Source: a virus. From it: a DNA stretch of 49,796 bases. Of this stretch, positions 13,680 through 22,015 are shown piece after piece (the stretch's first letter is position 1; every line of letters starts with the position of its first letter). Location: positions 1-49,796 of the IMG/VR virus record IMGVR_UViG_3300023284_001200, one strand, 5' to 3'. A model generated the notes under the pieces. It searched no databases. It had not been told where the DNA came from and worked only from the letters and a program-made list of their open reading frames with translations. The position numbers and the translations under genes are program-made.

Positions 13680-14297
13680 ATGACACAACTTATGCAACGG
13701 GAATTTTTTCTTTTTGGTGCTAATAAAGGCAAAACTATGAATATTGGCACTCATGAATTTTTTAGTGGTAGATGTTTGGTTCAAACTTCTGCTGAATCAA
13801 TGGGCCACATTGCAAATTATTTAAAATCATATAGTGCTTTTCCTAAAGGTAGCCCCGAATACGATGAAGCTATAAAGAAGGAAGAGGAAAATGGCATTCG
13901 GAGTGAGGTTGACAAGAGTGACGGCCAGGGGACGCCAGAAGAAGTTCCGAGTACAGATGAGTCGTCCGGCGAAGGGGCTTCCACGGAAGAAGCAGATGAC
14001 AGCCCATCAGATGCTGATACCCCACAAGGGGAAGAGGGGGTTCGTACCGAAGGGGACGGACACGAAGACTCCGGGATTCCCAACCAGCCGGTCCAGCCGG
14101 ATACGGGGCTTTTAGATGTAGAATTGAAAAGAGCTGTTATGGCTCTTGACCCAGACAATAATGCACATTGGACGGCAGACGGTCTTCCCCATTTGACGAT
14201 TATTGAGGAAGCATACGGATCAACAGGAATAACCAGGCAAGATGTTGAAATTGCTGCGCCAGGATGGAATCGTGAGAAAGCAAAATTGGCAACTTAA
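13680..14297 (+). CDS. Virion-region protein with acidic linker and small C-terminal domain (205 aa)
   Basis: Three ATGs are in frame at 13674-13682; ATG 13680 is eight bases from GGAG. Residues 1-60 form an N-terminal domain (FFLFGANKGKTMNIGTHEFF). Residues about 72-143 are acidic, Ser/Thr/Pro/Gly-rich and presumably disordered; their codons are clearly richer in G+C than the flanks. The last 50 residues (ALDPDNNAHWTADGLPHLT with APGWNREKA) match a small domain that I recall from Mu-like and other phage head-region proteins. Role unknown, possibly a neck or capsid accessory protein. Confidence 0.65.
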   Translation: MTQLMQREFFLFGANKGKTMNIGTHEFFSGRCLVQTSAESMGHIANYLKSYSAFPKGSPEYDEAIKKEEENGIRSEVDKSDGQGTPEEVPSTDESSGEGASTEEADDSPSDADTPQGEEGVRTEGDGHEDSGIPNQPVQPDTGLLDVELKRAVMALDPDNNAHWTADGLPHLTIIEEAYGSTGITRQDVEIAAPGWNREKAKLAT

Positions 14298-14449
14298 TGG
14301 CTGCTAAACGAAAATCTGCACGACAAGTTCGTTTTTTATTTTCGAAAGGTAGTCCTCTTTCAAAAGGTCAAAAAGGTAAACTTGTGTCAGAGCTTCGAAG
14401 TGGCAAAGTAAAGATCACTAAAAGAAAACGCCGTAAACGAAGGAGATAA
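14297..14449 (+). CDS. Basic mini-protein (50 aa)
   Basis: ATG 14297 overlaps the upstream stop (TAATG). The 50 residues start MAAKRKSARQVRF and end in KITKRKRRKRRR, giving a very high positive charge. The middle (LFSKGSPLSKGQKGKLVSEL) could be a short helical hairpin. Its composition suits nucleic-acid binding, for instance with packaged DNA, but no family is recognised. Similar short basic ORFs are at 8404 and 14777. Confidence 0.6.
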   Translation: MAAKRKSARQVRFLFSKGSPLSKGQKGKLVSELRSGKVKITKRKRRKRRR

Positions 14450-14451
14450 TT

Positions 14452-14742
14452 ATGGCTGAAGGATTACATCTTGTAGAAAAGACTACTGGTCCTGGTAACC
14501 AACTTATTAATAATGTGTCTGCTGTCATTATCAATTCTGATGATGGTAAAACCACAGCACAGATTATTGCTGATGCTGTTGCTCTTTGTAATTCACTTCA
14601 TTTAAGTCCAGATGCGGGTGATCCATATCCAACTGGATATTTTGATACTGTAAATTTGGTCAGTGATTTAGTTACCTCTGGGGATTTTAGAACAGACCAG
14701 GATGGAATTATTTTCAACACCATTGGCGTTACCAAAACTTAA
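14452..14742 (+). CDS. Small virion-region protein (96 aa), unknown
   Basis: AGGAGATAATT upstream gives a good ribosome site. The sequence (LVEKTTGPGNQLINNVSAVIIN, then an Ala-rich helix around DDGKTTAQIIADAVALCNSL) is short and soluble with no recognised motif. It lies among head-completion genes and follows a basic mini-protein by two bases. A role in the capsid or neck is guessed from position only. Confidence 0.6.
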   Translation: MAEGLHLVEKTTGPGNQLINNVSAVIINSDDGKTTAQIIADAVALCNSLHLSPDAGDPYPTGYFDTVNLVSDLVTSGDFRTDQDGIIFNTIGVTKT

Positions 14743-14776
14743 TACTTGGTAAAACTTTTAACCGATGGAGGTGTAA

Positions 14777-14947
14777 ATGTCTGCTCATGGTAACGTGTTA
14801 ATGGCTGGGATGGCTATGATGAGAATGTCCCGCAAACGTGGCAACGTGAATGGACGAAAGAATGTTCAAAGTCGAGCCCGGAGGCAAGGATCACCTCATA
14901 AAGTGTCGAAAGCTTCTATAAAAGGACCAGATAAAGGTGAAGGTTAA
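14777..14947 (+). CDS. Basic mini-protein with Met-rich start (56 aa)
   Basis: ATG 14777 follows GGAGG by seven bases. It begins MSAHGNVLMAGMAMMRMSRK, so is Met-rich, then basic (RKNVQSRARRQGSPHK). The last base of its stop directly abuts the next ATG (TAA ATG). Like 8404 and 14297 it is a short basic ORF inserted between virion genes. No family is recognised. Confidence 0.55.
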   Translation: MSAHGNVLMAGMAMMRMSRKRGNVNGRKNVQSRARRQGSPHKVSKASIKGPDKGEG

Positions 14948-15592
14948 ATGGCATTCGTCGCTGAAGATGGATCGGGATTGCCTAATTCCAATGCCTACGT
15001 CACTGTAGCTTTTGTAGATGGACACCATTTGGATCGTGGTAATTCGAAATGGGAAGATTTGGCAATTGAAGAAAAACAATTTTCCATTATTCGTGCTACT
15101 GACTACATTGACAAGCGTTTTGGAAGACGGTTCCGAGGCGAACGGCAATCCAAAGATCAGGCTTTGGAATGGCCGCGTTTGAGTGCGTTTGATAATGACG
15201 GCTTTTTGTTAGGTGGTGTTGATGATATTCCCCGTGCTTTACAGAAGGCTACTGCTGAATATGCGCTCAGAGCAGCTATAAATGGTGTTTTAGCACCAGA
15301 TCCTGCTTTACCTTCTCCAGCTCAAAGTTTTGAAACTGGTGCAGCCGATCAGGATGCATCAACCGTAATCACGGGTGAAGTTAGTCGCACTCGTGAGGTA
15401 GTTGGGCCTGTTGAAGAAGAGAAGTGGTACGAAACTAGGTCTCAAGTTATTGGTAAAAACTTAGCGGCAGGAGCTAAGGGGATTCAATCGGGACTTATTA
15501 ATGATTTTGTCATTCCAGAATATCCAGAGGCGGATTTATGGATTGAAGAAATATTGGAATCTTCAATGGTTACTCAACTTGCTAGAGCTTAA
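14948..15592 (+). CDS. Head-tail connector / DnaT-like family protein (214 aa)
   Basis: The N-terminus (FVAEDGSGLPNSNAYVTVAFV) is the typical start of phage proteins that Pfam calls putative DnaT-like ssDNA-binding. The helical centre (IIRATDYIDKRFGRRFRG with QALEWPR) matches head-tail adaptor proteins that bind under the portal. Residues 110-150 are acidic and loop-rich. The DnaT name reflects a family label and not a shown replication role; in this context neck adaptor is more likely. Confidence 0.8.
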   Translation: MAFVAEDGSGLPNSNAYVTVAFVDGHHLDRGNSKWEDLAIEEKQFSIIRATDYIDKRFGRRFRGERQSKDQALEWPRLSAFDNDGFLLGGVDDIPRALQKATAEYALRAAINGVLAPDPALPSPAQSFETGAADQDASTVITGEVSRTREVVGPVEEEKWYETRSQVIGKNLAAGAKGIQSGLINDFVIPEYPEADLWIEEILESSMVTQLARA

Positions 15593-15594
15593 AA

Positions 15595-16062
15595 ATGGCG
15601 ATTGATGTTACAATCTGGGTAATGACAGTTACAAAGACGCATACACTACCTTCAGCGAAGGAGGGTGGGCGGTGGCGACGGTTTGAGCCGGTTGAAGCAT
15701 TTCCTTGGAATGGTTTGCAATCAGTACATCCAAAGATGTCTCATATTCATCTTATGAATATATCTTCTGGACCAACTCCTGCTGAAGAACGGCAAACTTT
15801 TCTGAGAGTTAAAAGATTTTTTGAAGAACGTCATGTGGATAATACTGATCCTAATAAGATGGTTGCACGTCGTAAATTTGTTTTTTCTGAGGCTGACATG
15901 TCAGCAAGAGACATCTTCAATCTTGACGATCAAGATTATGCAGGAAATTCTGATGCTGGGCATATTACGATGCAATGGGCAGATGTATTTGGATCTATGC
16001 GAGTGCGTGATGATAATGTTCGCACTACTACTCGGCAACCAAATGCTGGAGATGTGCTGTAA
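15595..16062 (+). CDS. Virion-region protein (155 aa), unknown
   Basis: It starts two bases after the connector gene and its stop overlaps the next start (TAATG). The protein is soluble, with a mixed alpha/beta pattern (GRWRRFEPVEAFPWNGLQSV, later FLRVKRFFEERHVDNTDPNKM). Arg and Asp are frequent near the C-terminus. No conserved motif is recognised. The position between a neck adaptor and beta-rich structural genes suggests a virion component. Confidence 0.55.
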   Translation: MAIDVTIWVMTVTKTHTLPSAKEGGRWRRFEPVEAFPWNGLQSVHPKMSHIHLMNISSGPTPAEERQTFLRVKRFFEERHVDNTDPNKMVARRKFVFSEADMSARDIFNLDDQDYAGNSDAGHITMQWADVFGSMRVRDDNVRTTTRQPNAGDVL

Positions 16063-17807
16063 TGGCGATTGTTACTCGCTTTATAGATACAGCTTCAACG
16101 TCTGGTGGCGATGGGACTACGCAATCTCATACAGGTGATAATCGCGCTTATCCGTCGATGAATTCTTGGGAAGCAGGAGAGGATACTGATCTTGTTACTG
16201 ATGGTGATAGCCATGTTGTTAATTGTGCTGGATCTACAAATGATACAACTGCTGTTGATATTTTTGGATGGGTAACTGGCGTAAGCAACGATATCACTAT
16301 TCAAGGAGATGAGACTGCTCCTGATAGTGATGGACGAGGCTTTGGCAATTCCTTTAACACAAGTTTTTATGTGTTTGATAGTAATGTTGTGCAAACTAGA
16401 TTGATGTTTGTGCGAGAAGATTTTGTCACTATACGAACAATTCAATTTGTGCAAAGCGCAAATGACTCTGGATCGAGAATAATTGAAACGTTTGACCAAA
16501 CTGCATCTAATAAAATTGTAATTGAAAAGTGTAGATTTAAGAAAACAGGTACAAGTGACCAAGGCCGACCTATTAGATGTTTAGATGATGACACACTTTT
16601 AGATGTTTTAGTTTGTACGTTTGAATGGCGCCAAGACACTGGCGATGATTGTATTAGTTGCGCGAATCTTCAAGGTTTGAATTGTTATAATTGTACTATT
16701 GAAGGGGGCAATGCTGGCATAGACTTGGCTAGTGGTATTACTGATGGAACATTTATTATTCGTAATAATGCTATCTTTAATATGCTTGATGCCGGACAAG
16801 ATATTAAAGATGAAACAGGAGGTGGGGCAACTGTTACAATTGAGAACAATGCCACCGACGATGAAGGGACTGCGGATGGCAACGTCGATATAAGTTCAGG
16901 AAGCGTTGAAGCGGATGAATGGGCTTTTGCTGTTAAAGATTATACCAATGGTGATTACACAATCATAGACGATGATAGTGTTCTTGTGGATGCGGGGACG
17001 GTAACTGGTGCTCCGGCTACTGACATTAACGACGTCGCTTACGGTTCGCAAGATATTGGTGCGTTTGCGCATGTGCAAAGTATTGCACCAGTCGTGCGGT
17101 CGATTAGTGCGATCGTAAAGCAAACAACTGGCTCACAACCTTTAATCTTAACACCTCCGGCAGGAATTGTTGATGGGGATTTATTGATTGCACTCGTAGT
17201 CCAAAATGCAGGTACTTTAGGGTGGTCGTCATCCGGTTGGACGGAGATTGATGAAACTGATAAAAGAGGTATTGTTGCCGGAATTTATTTTAAGAAAGCG
17301 GCATCTGAAAGCGGCAATTATACATTTAATAATAATACTGGCACAACAAATAGAAAAATTGGGCGTATTCTTTGTATCAAGACGGGTACATGGAAAGATA
17401 CTGGTACTTTATCGGAAGCAATTAATGTTGGTCCTACTGAAACAGATACGAGTGGTTCAACGGCAACATGCCCAAGTGAAACGACAACTGTGGATTTATG
17501 TCGGGTAATTCGTTTTGTTGCGGCCGATGGACGTGAAATGGCAGGTGGAACACCCCCAACCGATCAACATGATGTATGGAATGCTGATAGTGATACTTCG
17601 GGTGCTCAATGTTCGTTTGGCGGTGGGCATCGTATTCAATTGACGTTGGGTGCAACAGGAACAGTGTCATGGACATTAGCTGCCGCTGAAGGGCATATTC
17701 AATGGACAATTTGTATTGAACCAGCGGCAGCGGTTGGGGGGGCCACCATTAAACACACTCAATCTTTTAGGAGTGGGTATATAAAATGGCTGACAATACC
17801 CAATTAG
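16062..17807 (+). CDS. Beta-helix plus jelly-roll-like virion protein (581 aa)
   Basis: Residues about 45-335 show parallel beta-helix repeats (DITIQGDETAPDS, FVTIRTIQFVQSAND, KIVIEKCRFKKTG, LDVLVCTFEW, LNCYNCTIEGGNAGIDL) ending with YGSQDIGAFAHV, a common close of such helices. The second half (about 345-560) is a separate beta-rich domain (GDLLIALVVQNAGT, WSSSGWTEID) resembling carbohydrate-contacting modules. The stop lies 22 bases inside the next gene. It may decorate the virion surface or bind host glycans. Confidence 0.7.
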   Translation: MAIVTRFIDTASTSGGDGTTQSHTGDNRAYPSMNSWEAGEDTDLVTDGDSHVVNCAGSTNDTTAVDIFGWVTGVSNDITIQGDETAPDSDGRGFGNSFNTSFYVFDSNVVQTRLMFVREDFVTIRTIQFVQSANDSGSRIIETFDQTASNKIVIEKCRFKKTGTSDQGRPIRCLDDDTLLDVLVCTFEWRQDTGDDCISCANLQGLNCYNCTIEGGNAGIDLASGITDGTFIIRNNAIFNMLDAGQDIKDETGGGATVTIENNATDDEGTADGNVDISSGSVEADEWAFAVKDYTNGDYTIIDDDSVLVDAGTVTGAPATDINDVAYGSQDIGAFAHVQSIAPVVRSISAIVKQTTGSQPLILTPPAGIVDGDLLIALVVQNAGTLGWSSSGWTEIDETDKRGIVAGIYFKKAASESGNYTFNNNTGTTNRKIGRILCIKTGTWKDTGTLSEAINVGPTETDTSGSTATCPSETTTVDLCRVIRFVAADGREMAGGTPPTDQHDVWNADSDTSGAQCSFGGGHRIQLTLGATGTVSWTLAAAEGHIQWTICIEPAAAVGGATIKHTQSFRSGYIKWLTIPN

Positions 17808-18313
17808 AACTGGCGGCAGCCCCCCTTGGCGATATAATTGCTACGGATGATATTGGAGGTGTTAAACACCAGAGAGTTAAGATTCAATATGGTCCAGATG
17901 GAACGGCTATAGATGTTGGTGTAAGTACACCGCTTCCTGTTACGGAAGGATTGACAGCACCAAAAACATCGACGGCTACAACGGCTGCTGTGGCAGCAGG
18001 TGGGTCAACTGATTTAGATAGTGCTCAAATTGCATCAGGAGTTACAGGAAAATTACTTGCTATATTGATGACAGCCTCTATACCATTAAAAGGGGAATTA
18101 AAAACTGTTTTAAATGCTGCGGAAAGTGGGAATGTTATGGTTTTCTTTTCTAAAGCTGGTAACGGTGACTTAATTGTTTTACCAAATAAAGAATTTGTAA
18201 CTCAAGTTGAGAGTGCAACCGCTGGATTTGATGGCTTTCGTGTGACAGTGACTAATTTAGATAATTCTGAGGCAGCCGATGTGTATGTAACCTATTTTTA
18301 TGATGAGGAATGA
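17786..18313 (+). CDS. Virion protein with C-terminal module shared with the 18844 product (175 aa)
   Basis: AGGAG upstream of ATG 17786, which lies inside the end of the previous gene. The start (MADNTQLELAAAPLGDIIATD) and VKIQYGPDGTAIDVGVSTPLPV are frequent in phage structural proteins. The last 60 residues (GFDGFRVTVTNLDNSEAADVYV) are clearly homologous to the C-terminal end of the 559-residue protein two genes downstream. That module may be a multimerisation or capping domain. Virion role inferred from position and composition. Confidence 0.65.
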   Translation: MADNTQLELAAAPLGDIIATDDIGGVKHQRVKIQYGPDGTAIDVGVSTPLPVTEGLTAPKTSTATTAAVAAGGSTDLDSAQIASGVTGKLLAILMTASIPLKGELKTVLNAAESGNVMVFFSKAGNGDLIVLPNKEFVTQVESATAGFDGFRVTVTNLDNSEAADVYVTYFYDEE

Positions 18314-18315
18314 TG

Positions 18316-18609
18316 ATGGATTTTGTAGCAGGGATCAAAGACTTAAAAGATAAGATCCTATCAAATAAACAGAAACATATAGTTCAGATAAGTGAAGAGG
18401 ATCTTAGAAAATTTTTGGATCAACAACATATTCTTCAGGAGTATGCTAAGATATTTAAAATGCTTAATACTTCGTATACGTTGCTTATATCGAATATAAA
18501 AAATAAATATTCGATAGCTCAAGATGTAGAAATTGAAATTGAGAATCAGACAGGTAAAGTGTTTGTTATAGAGAACAAGGATGGAATAGATGGGCGATCT
18601 AATGCCTGA
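18316..18609 (+). CDS. Small helical protein (97 aa)
   Basis: Three consecutive ATGs at 18310, 18313 and 18316; the last is six bases from GAGGA. The protein is helical and charged (GIKDLKDKILSNKQKHIV, DLRKFLDQQHILQEYAKIFKM) with no Cys and no motif. Its last 20 bases overlap the next gene. It may be a chaperone or coiled-coil partner of the neighbouring beta-rich structural proteins; unknown. Confidence 0.55.
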   Translation: MDFVAGIKDLKDKILSNKQKHIVQISEEDLRKFLDQQHILQEYAKIFKMLNTSYTLLISNIKNKYSIAQDVEIEIENQTGKVFVIENKDGIDGRSNA

Positions 18610-18841
18610 TTATCATGTTGAACAACAAAAAATGATTGTTCAAGTCGCTTCTCTTAAAGCTAATAAAGAGCGGGCAAAACTGGAATTAATGGAAGTGGAA
18701 AGCCGAAAAAAACAGATTCATATCAATTTAAAAGCAGCAGATGTGGGCATAAAAGAGGCTGAAGAAAAACTTTTTAGTCTTGAAAAAGAGCATGGGCAAC
18801 CAGTCGAAATTGAAACAGAAGTTAAGAGTGAAGGAGAATAG
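18590..18841 (+). CDS. Coiled-coil protein (83 aa)
   Basis: ATG 18590 has AAGGA eight bases upstream. Residues 8-68 form a long charged helix with heptad periodicity (EQQKMIVQVASLKANKERAK and onward), predicting a coiled coil. The C-terminus is acidic. It pairs with the preceding helical gene between two related virion proteins. Possibly an assembly factor; function unknown. Confidence 0.6.
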   Translation: MGDLMPDYHVEQQKMIVQVASLKANKERAKLELMEVESRKKQIHINLKAADVGIKEAEEKLFSLEKEHGQPVEIETEVKSEGE

Positions 18842-18843
18842 TT

Positions 18844-20523
18844 ATGGGTGATCTTCGTACAAGGACTGCGACAAAAATTGTAGATCCGACGACAGATGCC
18901 AATGCTGTTAGTGTTAGTGCCGCAGGTAATTTAGCAGTTGAGGTTGCGTTAGCTTTGCCAACTGGTGCTAACACTATTGGTACGGTTAATACGACTGCTC
19001 AAGAAACAGATGATGTTGCTATTGCTGTGGGTGGTGCTCTTGTTCCAATAGGTTTTGCATTTGATGATGTATCGCCGGTTGTAGTTGAAGAGGGAGATGC
19101 AGGTTATGCTCGTATGTCTGCTAATCGTAACATTTACACGACTCTTCGTGATGCAGCAGGTGCTGAACGTGGTGCCAATATTACGGCAGCAAATGAACTT
19201 AATGTGATTGCAACAGCCCAACCTGGCGTCGATCTTGGTGACGTAGATGTACTTTCAGTTATTCCAGGGGTAGGCGCTACAAATCTTGGTAAAGCTGAAG
19301 ATGCAGCAAGTGCTAATGGAGATGTTGGTGTTGCTGTTATGACAATTCAAGATGCTGTTCTTTCGGCTCTCCCAGGCTCTATTGATGGGGATTATACACA
19401 ACTTCGTGTTAATGCCAACGGTGCTTTATGGGTTGAAACAGTGGGAGCCCAAGGTGGTACATCAGCGGTTGATGATGCGCTATTTACAACGGGTACAGAT
19501 AGTTACACGCCTGTTGGTGGTATTCTTGATGAAACGACACCAAATAATTTGGAAGAAAATGATGGTGGTATTGTTCGTATGACTGCCAATCGTGCATTTC
19601 ATACTGTTCTTCGAGATGGTGCAGGTAATGAACGAAGTGTTAACGTTACAGCATCAAATGAACTAAATGTTATTGCTTCAGCTCAACCCGGTGTCGATAT
19701 TGGTGATGTAGATATTCTTTCACTTCCGACATCCCCAGATACGAAAGCTGAAGATGCTATCTTTGCTGCGGCATCTAAAGTTTTTCCAATGGGTGCTCAA
19801 TTTGATGATGCAGCTATTAACGCCATGGATGAAGATGATATTGGTGCTCCCCGTATGTCGGCTAATCGTAATCTATATGGTACGATTCGAGATGCTGCGG
19901 GAGCTGAACGGGGTGTCAATGTTACGGCTGCAAATGAATTGAATGTTTTAGCGTCAGCGCAGCCTGGTGTTGATATTGGTGATGTCACCATTTTAGATTT
20001 TGCAGCGGCATTAACCGATGCTGATGATGATATCGTTGCTTCAGCTCAAACGTCATTGCGTATCATTAATTTAAACTATGGTTTTGATGGTACTCAGTGG
20101 GAGCGTATTCAAACAGACGCTGGCGGTGCAATGGATGTTAATGTTGTAGCTGGTGGTGGTGAATCGTTACCAACAAGTCCTGTTAGAACGACAGGTAATT
20201 CAACGAATACGGCAGCAGGTAGTGCTTTTACTCAGGATGGTCCATCTGCGGACGGTACGACTACAAAGGTTCGTGGTTTTGATTGTTCCGCTTCAGTTCC
20301 AATTAAAGTAGAATTGCAAACTGCGGCAGATGGTGTGGGTACTACAGTTTTGACACAATTTGCTAGGGCTGGTGAACCTTTAATATTTAGGTCTCCACAT
20401 CGTAATTTTTATTCACAAGCTCATCCGTCTAATGCTGGTTTCGATGGGTGGAGAATAGTTTCTACCAATTTGGATAATAGTGAAGCGGCTGATCTTTATG
20501 TGACGCTGTATACTGAAGACTAA
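18844..20523 (+). CDS. Repeat-containing virion protein (559 aa)
   Basis: AAGGAG precedes ATG 18844. Three copies of an 80-90 residue repeat are visible at about 55-138, 207-295 and 302-386. Each contains (A/T)NRxxxTxLRDxAGxER, NVTAxNELNVIAxAQPGVD and GDVDxLS. The final 110 residues (from about 450) are homologous to the C-terminus of the 17786 product (AGFDGWRI, TNLDNSEAADLYV). It is acidic and Ala/Val-rich, as in surface fibres. It is followed by a strong terminator, marking the end of a transcriptional block. Probably a fibre or decoration protein. Confidence 0.7.
   Translation: MGDLRTRTATKIVDPTTDANAVSVSAAGNLAVEVALALPTGANTIGTVNTTAQETDDVAIAVGGALVPIGFAFDDVSPVVVEEGDAGYARMSANRNIYTTLRDAAGAERGANITAANELNVIATAQPGVDLGDVDVLSVIPGVGATNLGKAEDAASANGDVGVAVMTIQDAVLSALPGSIDGDYTQLRVNANGALWVETVGAQGGTSAVDDALFTTGTDSYTPVGGILDETTPNNLEENDGGIVRMTANRAFHTVLRDGAGNERSVNVTASNELNVIASAQPGVDIGDVDILSLPTSPDTKAEDAIFAAASKVFPMGAQFDDAAINAMDEDDIGAPRMSANRNLYGTIRDAAGAERGVNVTAANELNVLASAQPGVDIGDVTILDFAAALTDADDDIVASAQTSLRIINLNYGFDGTQWERIQTDAGGAMDVNVVAGGGESLPTSPVRTTGNSTNTAAGSAFTQDGPSADGTTTKVRGFDCSASVPIKVELQTAADGVGTTVLTQFARAGEPLIFRSPHRNFYSQAHPSNAGFDGWRIVSTNLDNSEAADLYVTLYTED
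19006..20001 (+). repeat. Three diverged in-frame repeats in the 18844 gene
   Basis: Approximate units 19006-19257, 19462-19728 and 19747-20001. The protein repeats are well conserved (QPGVD-(L/I)-GDV in all three), while DNA is diverged at many third positions, so the duplication is old and under protein-level selection. Confidence 0.7.
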
Positions 20524-20531
20524 TATTTGTG

Positions 20532-20560
20532 GCCCCGTCTTCGGGCGGGGCTTCTTTTTC
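20532..20560 (+). terminator. Intrinsic terminator after the 18844 gene
   Basis: GCCCCG (20532-20537) pairs with CGGGGC (20546-20551); TTCTTTTTC follows at once. This is a textbook rightward intrinsic terminator, nine bases after the stop codon. Confidence 0.8.
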
Positions 20561-20571
20561 TGGAGAATATA

Positions 20572-21084
20572 ATGGGTGATGTATCCGGTAATGCTCCGCA
20601 AAAAATAGAGGGATCTGCTGCACACGACGTTGCCGTTAGTGGCAATCCTCTTTTGCAAGGGTTGGAAGCTCGACAGACTTTGCCGACAGCCGTAGCTAAT
20701 GCTGACGCCGTTAGATCTATGGGTGATGATTTGGGTAGACCAATTATTTACCCATTTGCTCCAAGAGACCGAATTATTCAGAATAGGATCGTTTTAACAA
20801 GTACAACTGAGACAACTTTAATTGCAGCATTGGCCAGCATATTTAGAGATCTTATTTATATCGGAATTTCAAATGATAGTGCAACATTGACTAGAGTGGA
20901 TTTCAGGGATTCTACGGCTGGAACTATTAGATTTTCAATGGCTGCTGCTGCAAGCGGCGGTGGTGCATCATTGACGTTACCTGTACCATTGTTACAAGCA
21001 ACGGTAAATAATAATTGGACTGCGCAATTATCTGTGGCTGTGACATCTGTTTATCTTACGGCTTTAGCTATTGAGAATAATTAA
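20572..21084 (+). CDS. Virion-region protein (170 aa), unknown
   Basis: The start at ATG 20572 is preferred (TGGAGA nine bases upstream); an in-frame GTG at 20527 would translate through the terminator. The protein is beta-rich: RDRIIQNRIVLTSTTETTLI, RDLIYIGISNDSATLTRVDF, and a Gly/Ala segment (AAAASGGGASLTLPV). It resembles phage virion proteins with a jelly-roll-like C-terminal part. No motif allows a function. Its stop overlaps the next start (TAATG). Confidence 0.6.
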   Translation: MGDVSGNAPQKIEGSAAHDVAVSGNPLLQGLEARQTLPTAVANADAVRSMGDDLGRPIIYPFAPRDRIIQNRIVLTSTTETTLIAALASIFRDLIYIGISNDSATLTRVDFRDSTAGTIRFSMAAAASGGGASLTLPVPLLQATVNNNWTAQLSVAVTSVYLTALAIENN

Positions 21085-21278
21085 TGTTACTTTGGCTACG
21101 AAATATACGGTTTAAAGGTGGTATTCTTGCAACTAAGGTACTTCGAAAGTTGCCTGCAATCTTGGTACAAGATAAAGCTCTTTCCATAATTGTATGTGAT
21201 CAAGCTTTGTCGATTAATATACAAGATCAAGCATTGAGTATAATTCTTCCAGCGGACGATAGTTTGTCAGTACCATGA
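21084..21278 (+). CDS. Small protein with tandem nonapeptide repeats (64 aa)
   Basis: After a basic start (MLLWLRNIRFKGG) come repeats VQDKALSII, VCDQALSIN and IQDQALSII, then a degenerate ADDSLSV. The nine-residue period with alternating hydrophobic residues suits stacked beta strands. Similar short repeat proteins occur in phage structural regions. It is coupled to both neighbours by overlaps of start and stop. Role unknown. Confidence 0.6.
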   Translation: MLLWLRNIRFKGGILATKVLRKLPAILVQDKALSIIVCDQALSINIQDQALSIILPADDSLSVP

Positions 21279-21643
21279 CTGAATTTACAGATACCGATAA
21301 AAGTCACGAATTACGATATGGCCGTGGAGATAGTTTCACGAGTGAGTTCATAATTAAGGATAATGCTGAAGTTGTTATTGATATTACTGGGTTTTCTTTT
21401 AAATTGACTGTCAATACAGTCAAAAATCCAGAATTAGGAACACCAACGGGATCTGAGAAATTTAGTTTAACAGGAATTATTCCAACAGGAACAGATGGTA
21501 AAGTTCAATTTACTCCTACAGTTTCTAATACAAATATAACTCCTGAAACGTATTGGTATGATATTCAGATGACGGATGGAAGTGGAGCAATTCGAACTAT
21601 ATTAAAAGCTCATTTTGTAATTGTACAGGATATTACCAAGTAG
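21275..21643 (+). CDS. Baseplate-upper-protein-like / Ig-like structural protein (122 aa)
   Basis: A beta-sandwich-like protein: YGRGDSFTSEFIIKDNAEVV, ITGFSFKLTVNT, KVQFTPTVSNT, and WYDIQMTDGSGAIRTILKA. The order resembles the N-terminal domain of BppU-type tail proteins and related Ig-like modules of phage structural proteins. No membrane or catalytic features. Directly followed by a head-closure-like gene without spacing. The family assignment is tentative. Confidence 0.6.
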   Translation: MTEFTDTDKSHELRYGRGDSFTSEFIIKDNAEVVIDITGFSFKLTVNTVKNPELGTPTGSEKFSLTGIIPTGTDGKVQFTPTVSNTNITPETYWYDIQMTDGSGAIRTILKAHFVIVQDITK

Positions 21644-22015
21644 ATGGTTGATTATGTAAAAATGGCAGCAACAGCTAAACGACTCATTAATAAGAATGGT
21701 CGTAGCGTTACGCTTACGAAAAAAGATAGAACGGCGGCTAATTCGTCTAAACCGTGGAGAGGACCAGGAACATCAGATATAACGGTGAAAAACGTAAAGG
21801 CGGTTATTGTACCTTTTGATACTGAAGATGTTGATAATCAATTAGTAAGGAGAGGTGATTCACGGGCCTATGTAGCAGCAAGTGATACAGATCCAAATTT
21901 GATTGAAGATTTTGATGATTTATTGGATGGAACAGATAAATGGAAAATTATTGACGTGTCTATTATTAATCCTGGCGATAAACGTATAGTTTATGATATG
22001 CAGTTGAGAAAATAA
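21644..22015 (+). CDS. Head-tail joining (head closure) protein (123 aa)
   Basis: Size, position before the tail terminator, and sequence (AAAKRLI-like start, GRSVTLTKKDRTAANSSKPW, VKAVIVPFD, KWKIIDVSIINPGDKRIVYDM) match the head-closure (Hc1/gpFII-like) family: a small beta-barrel that closes the connector after packaging. ATG immediately follows the preceding stop and its own stop overlaps the next ATG as TAATG. The assignment combines pattern and gene order. Confidence 0.7.
   Translation: MVDYVKMAATAKRLINKNGRSVTLTKKDRTAANSSKPWRGPGTSDITVKNVKAVIVPFDTEDVDNQLVRRGDSRAYVAASDTDPNLIEDFDDLLDGTDKWKIIDVSIINPGDKRIVYDMQLRK

Noticed and set aside
14948-15592. Replication role for the DnaT-like protein
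   Set aside because: The family name is historical; gene order places it in the neck module.
16095-16562. Long minus-strand open frame of 155 codons
   Set aside because: It lies opposite the 16062 virion gene, has no ribosome site, and an amino-acid make-up typical of antisense reading of a Thr/Asp-rich gene.
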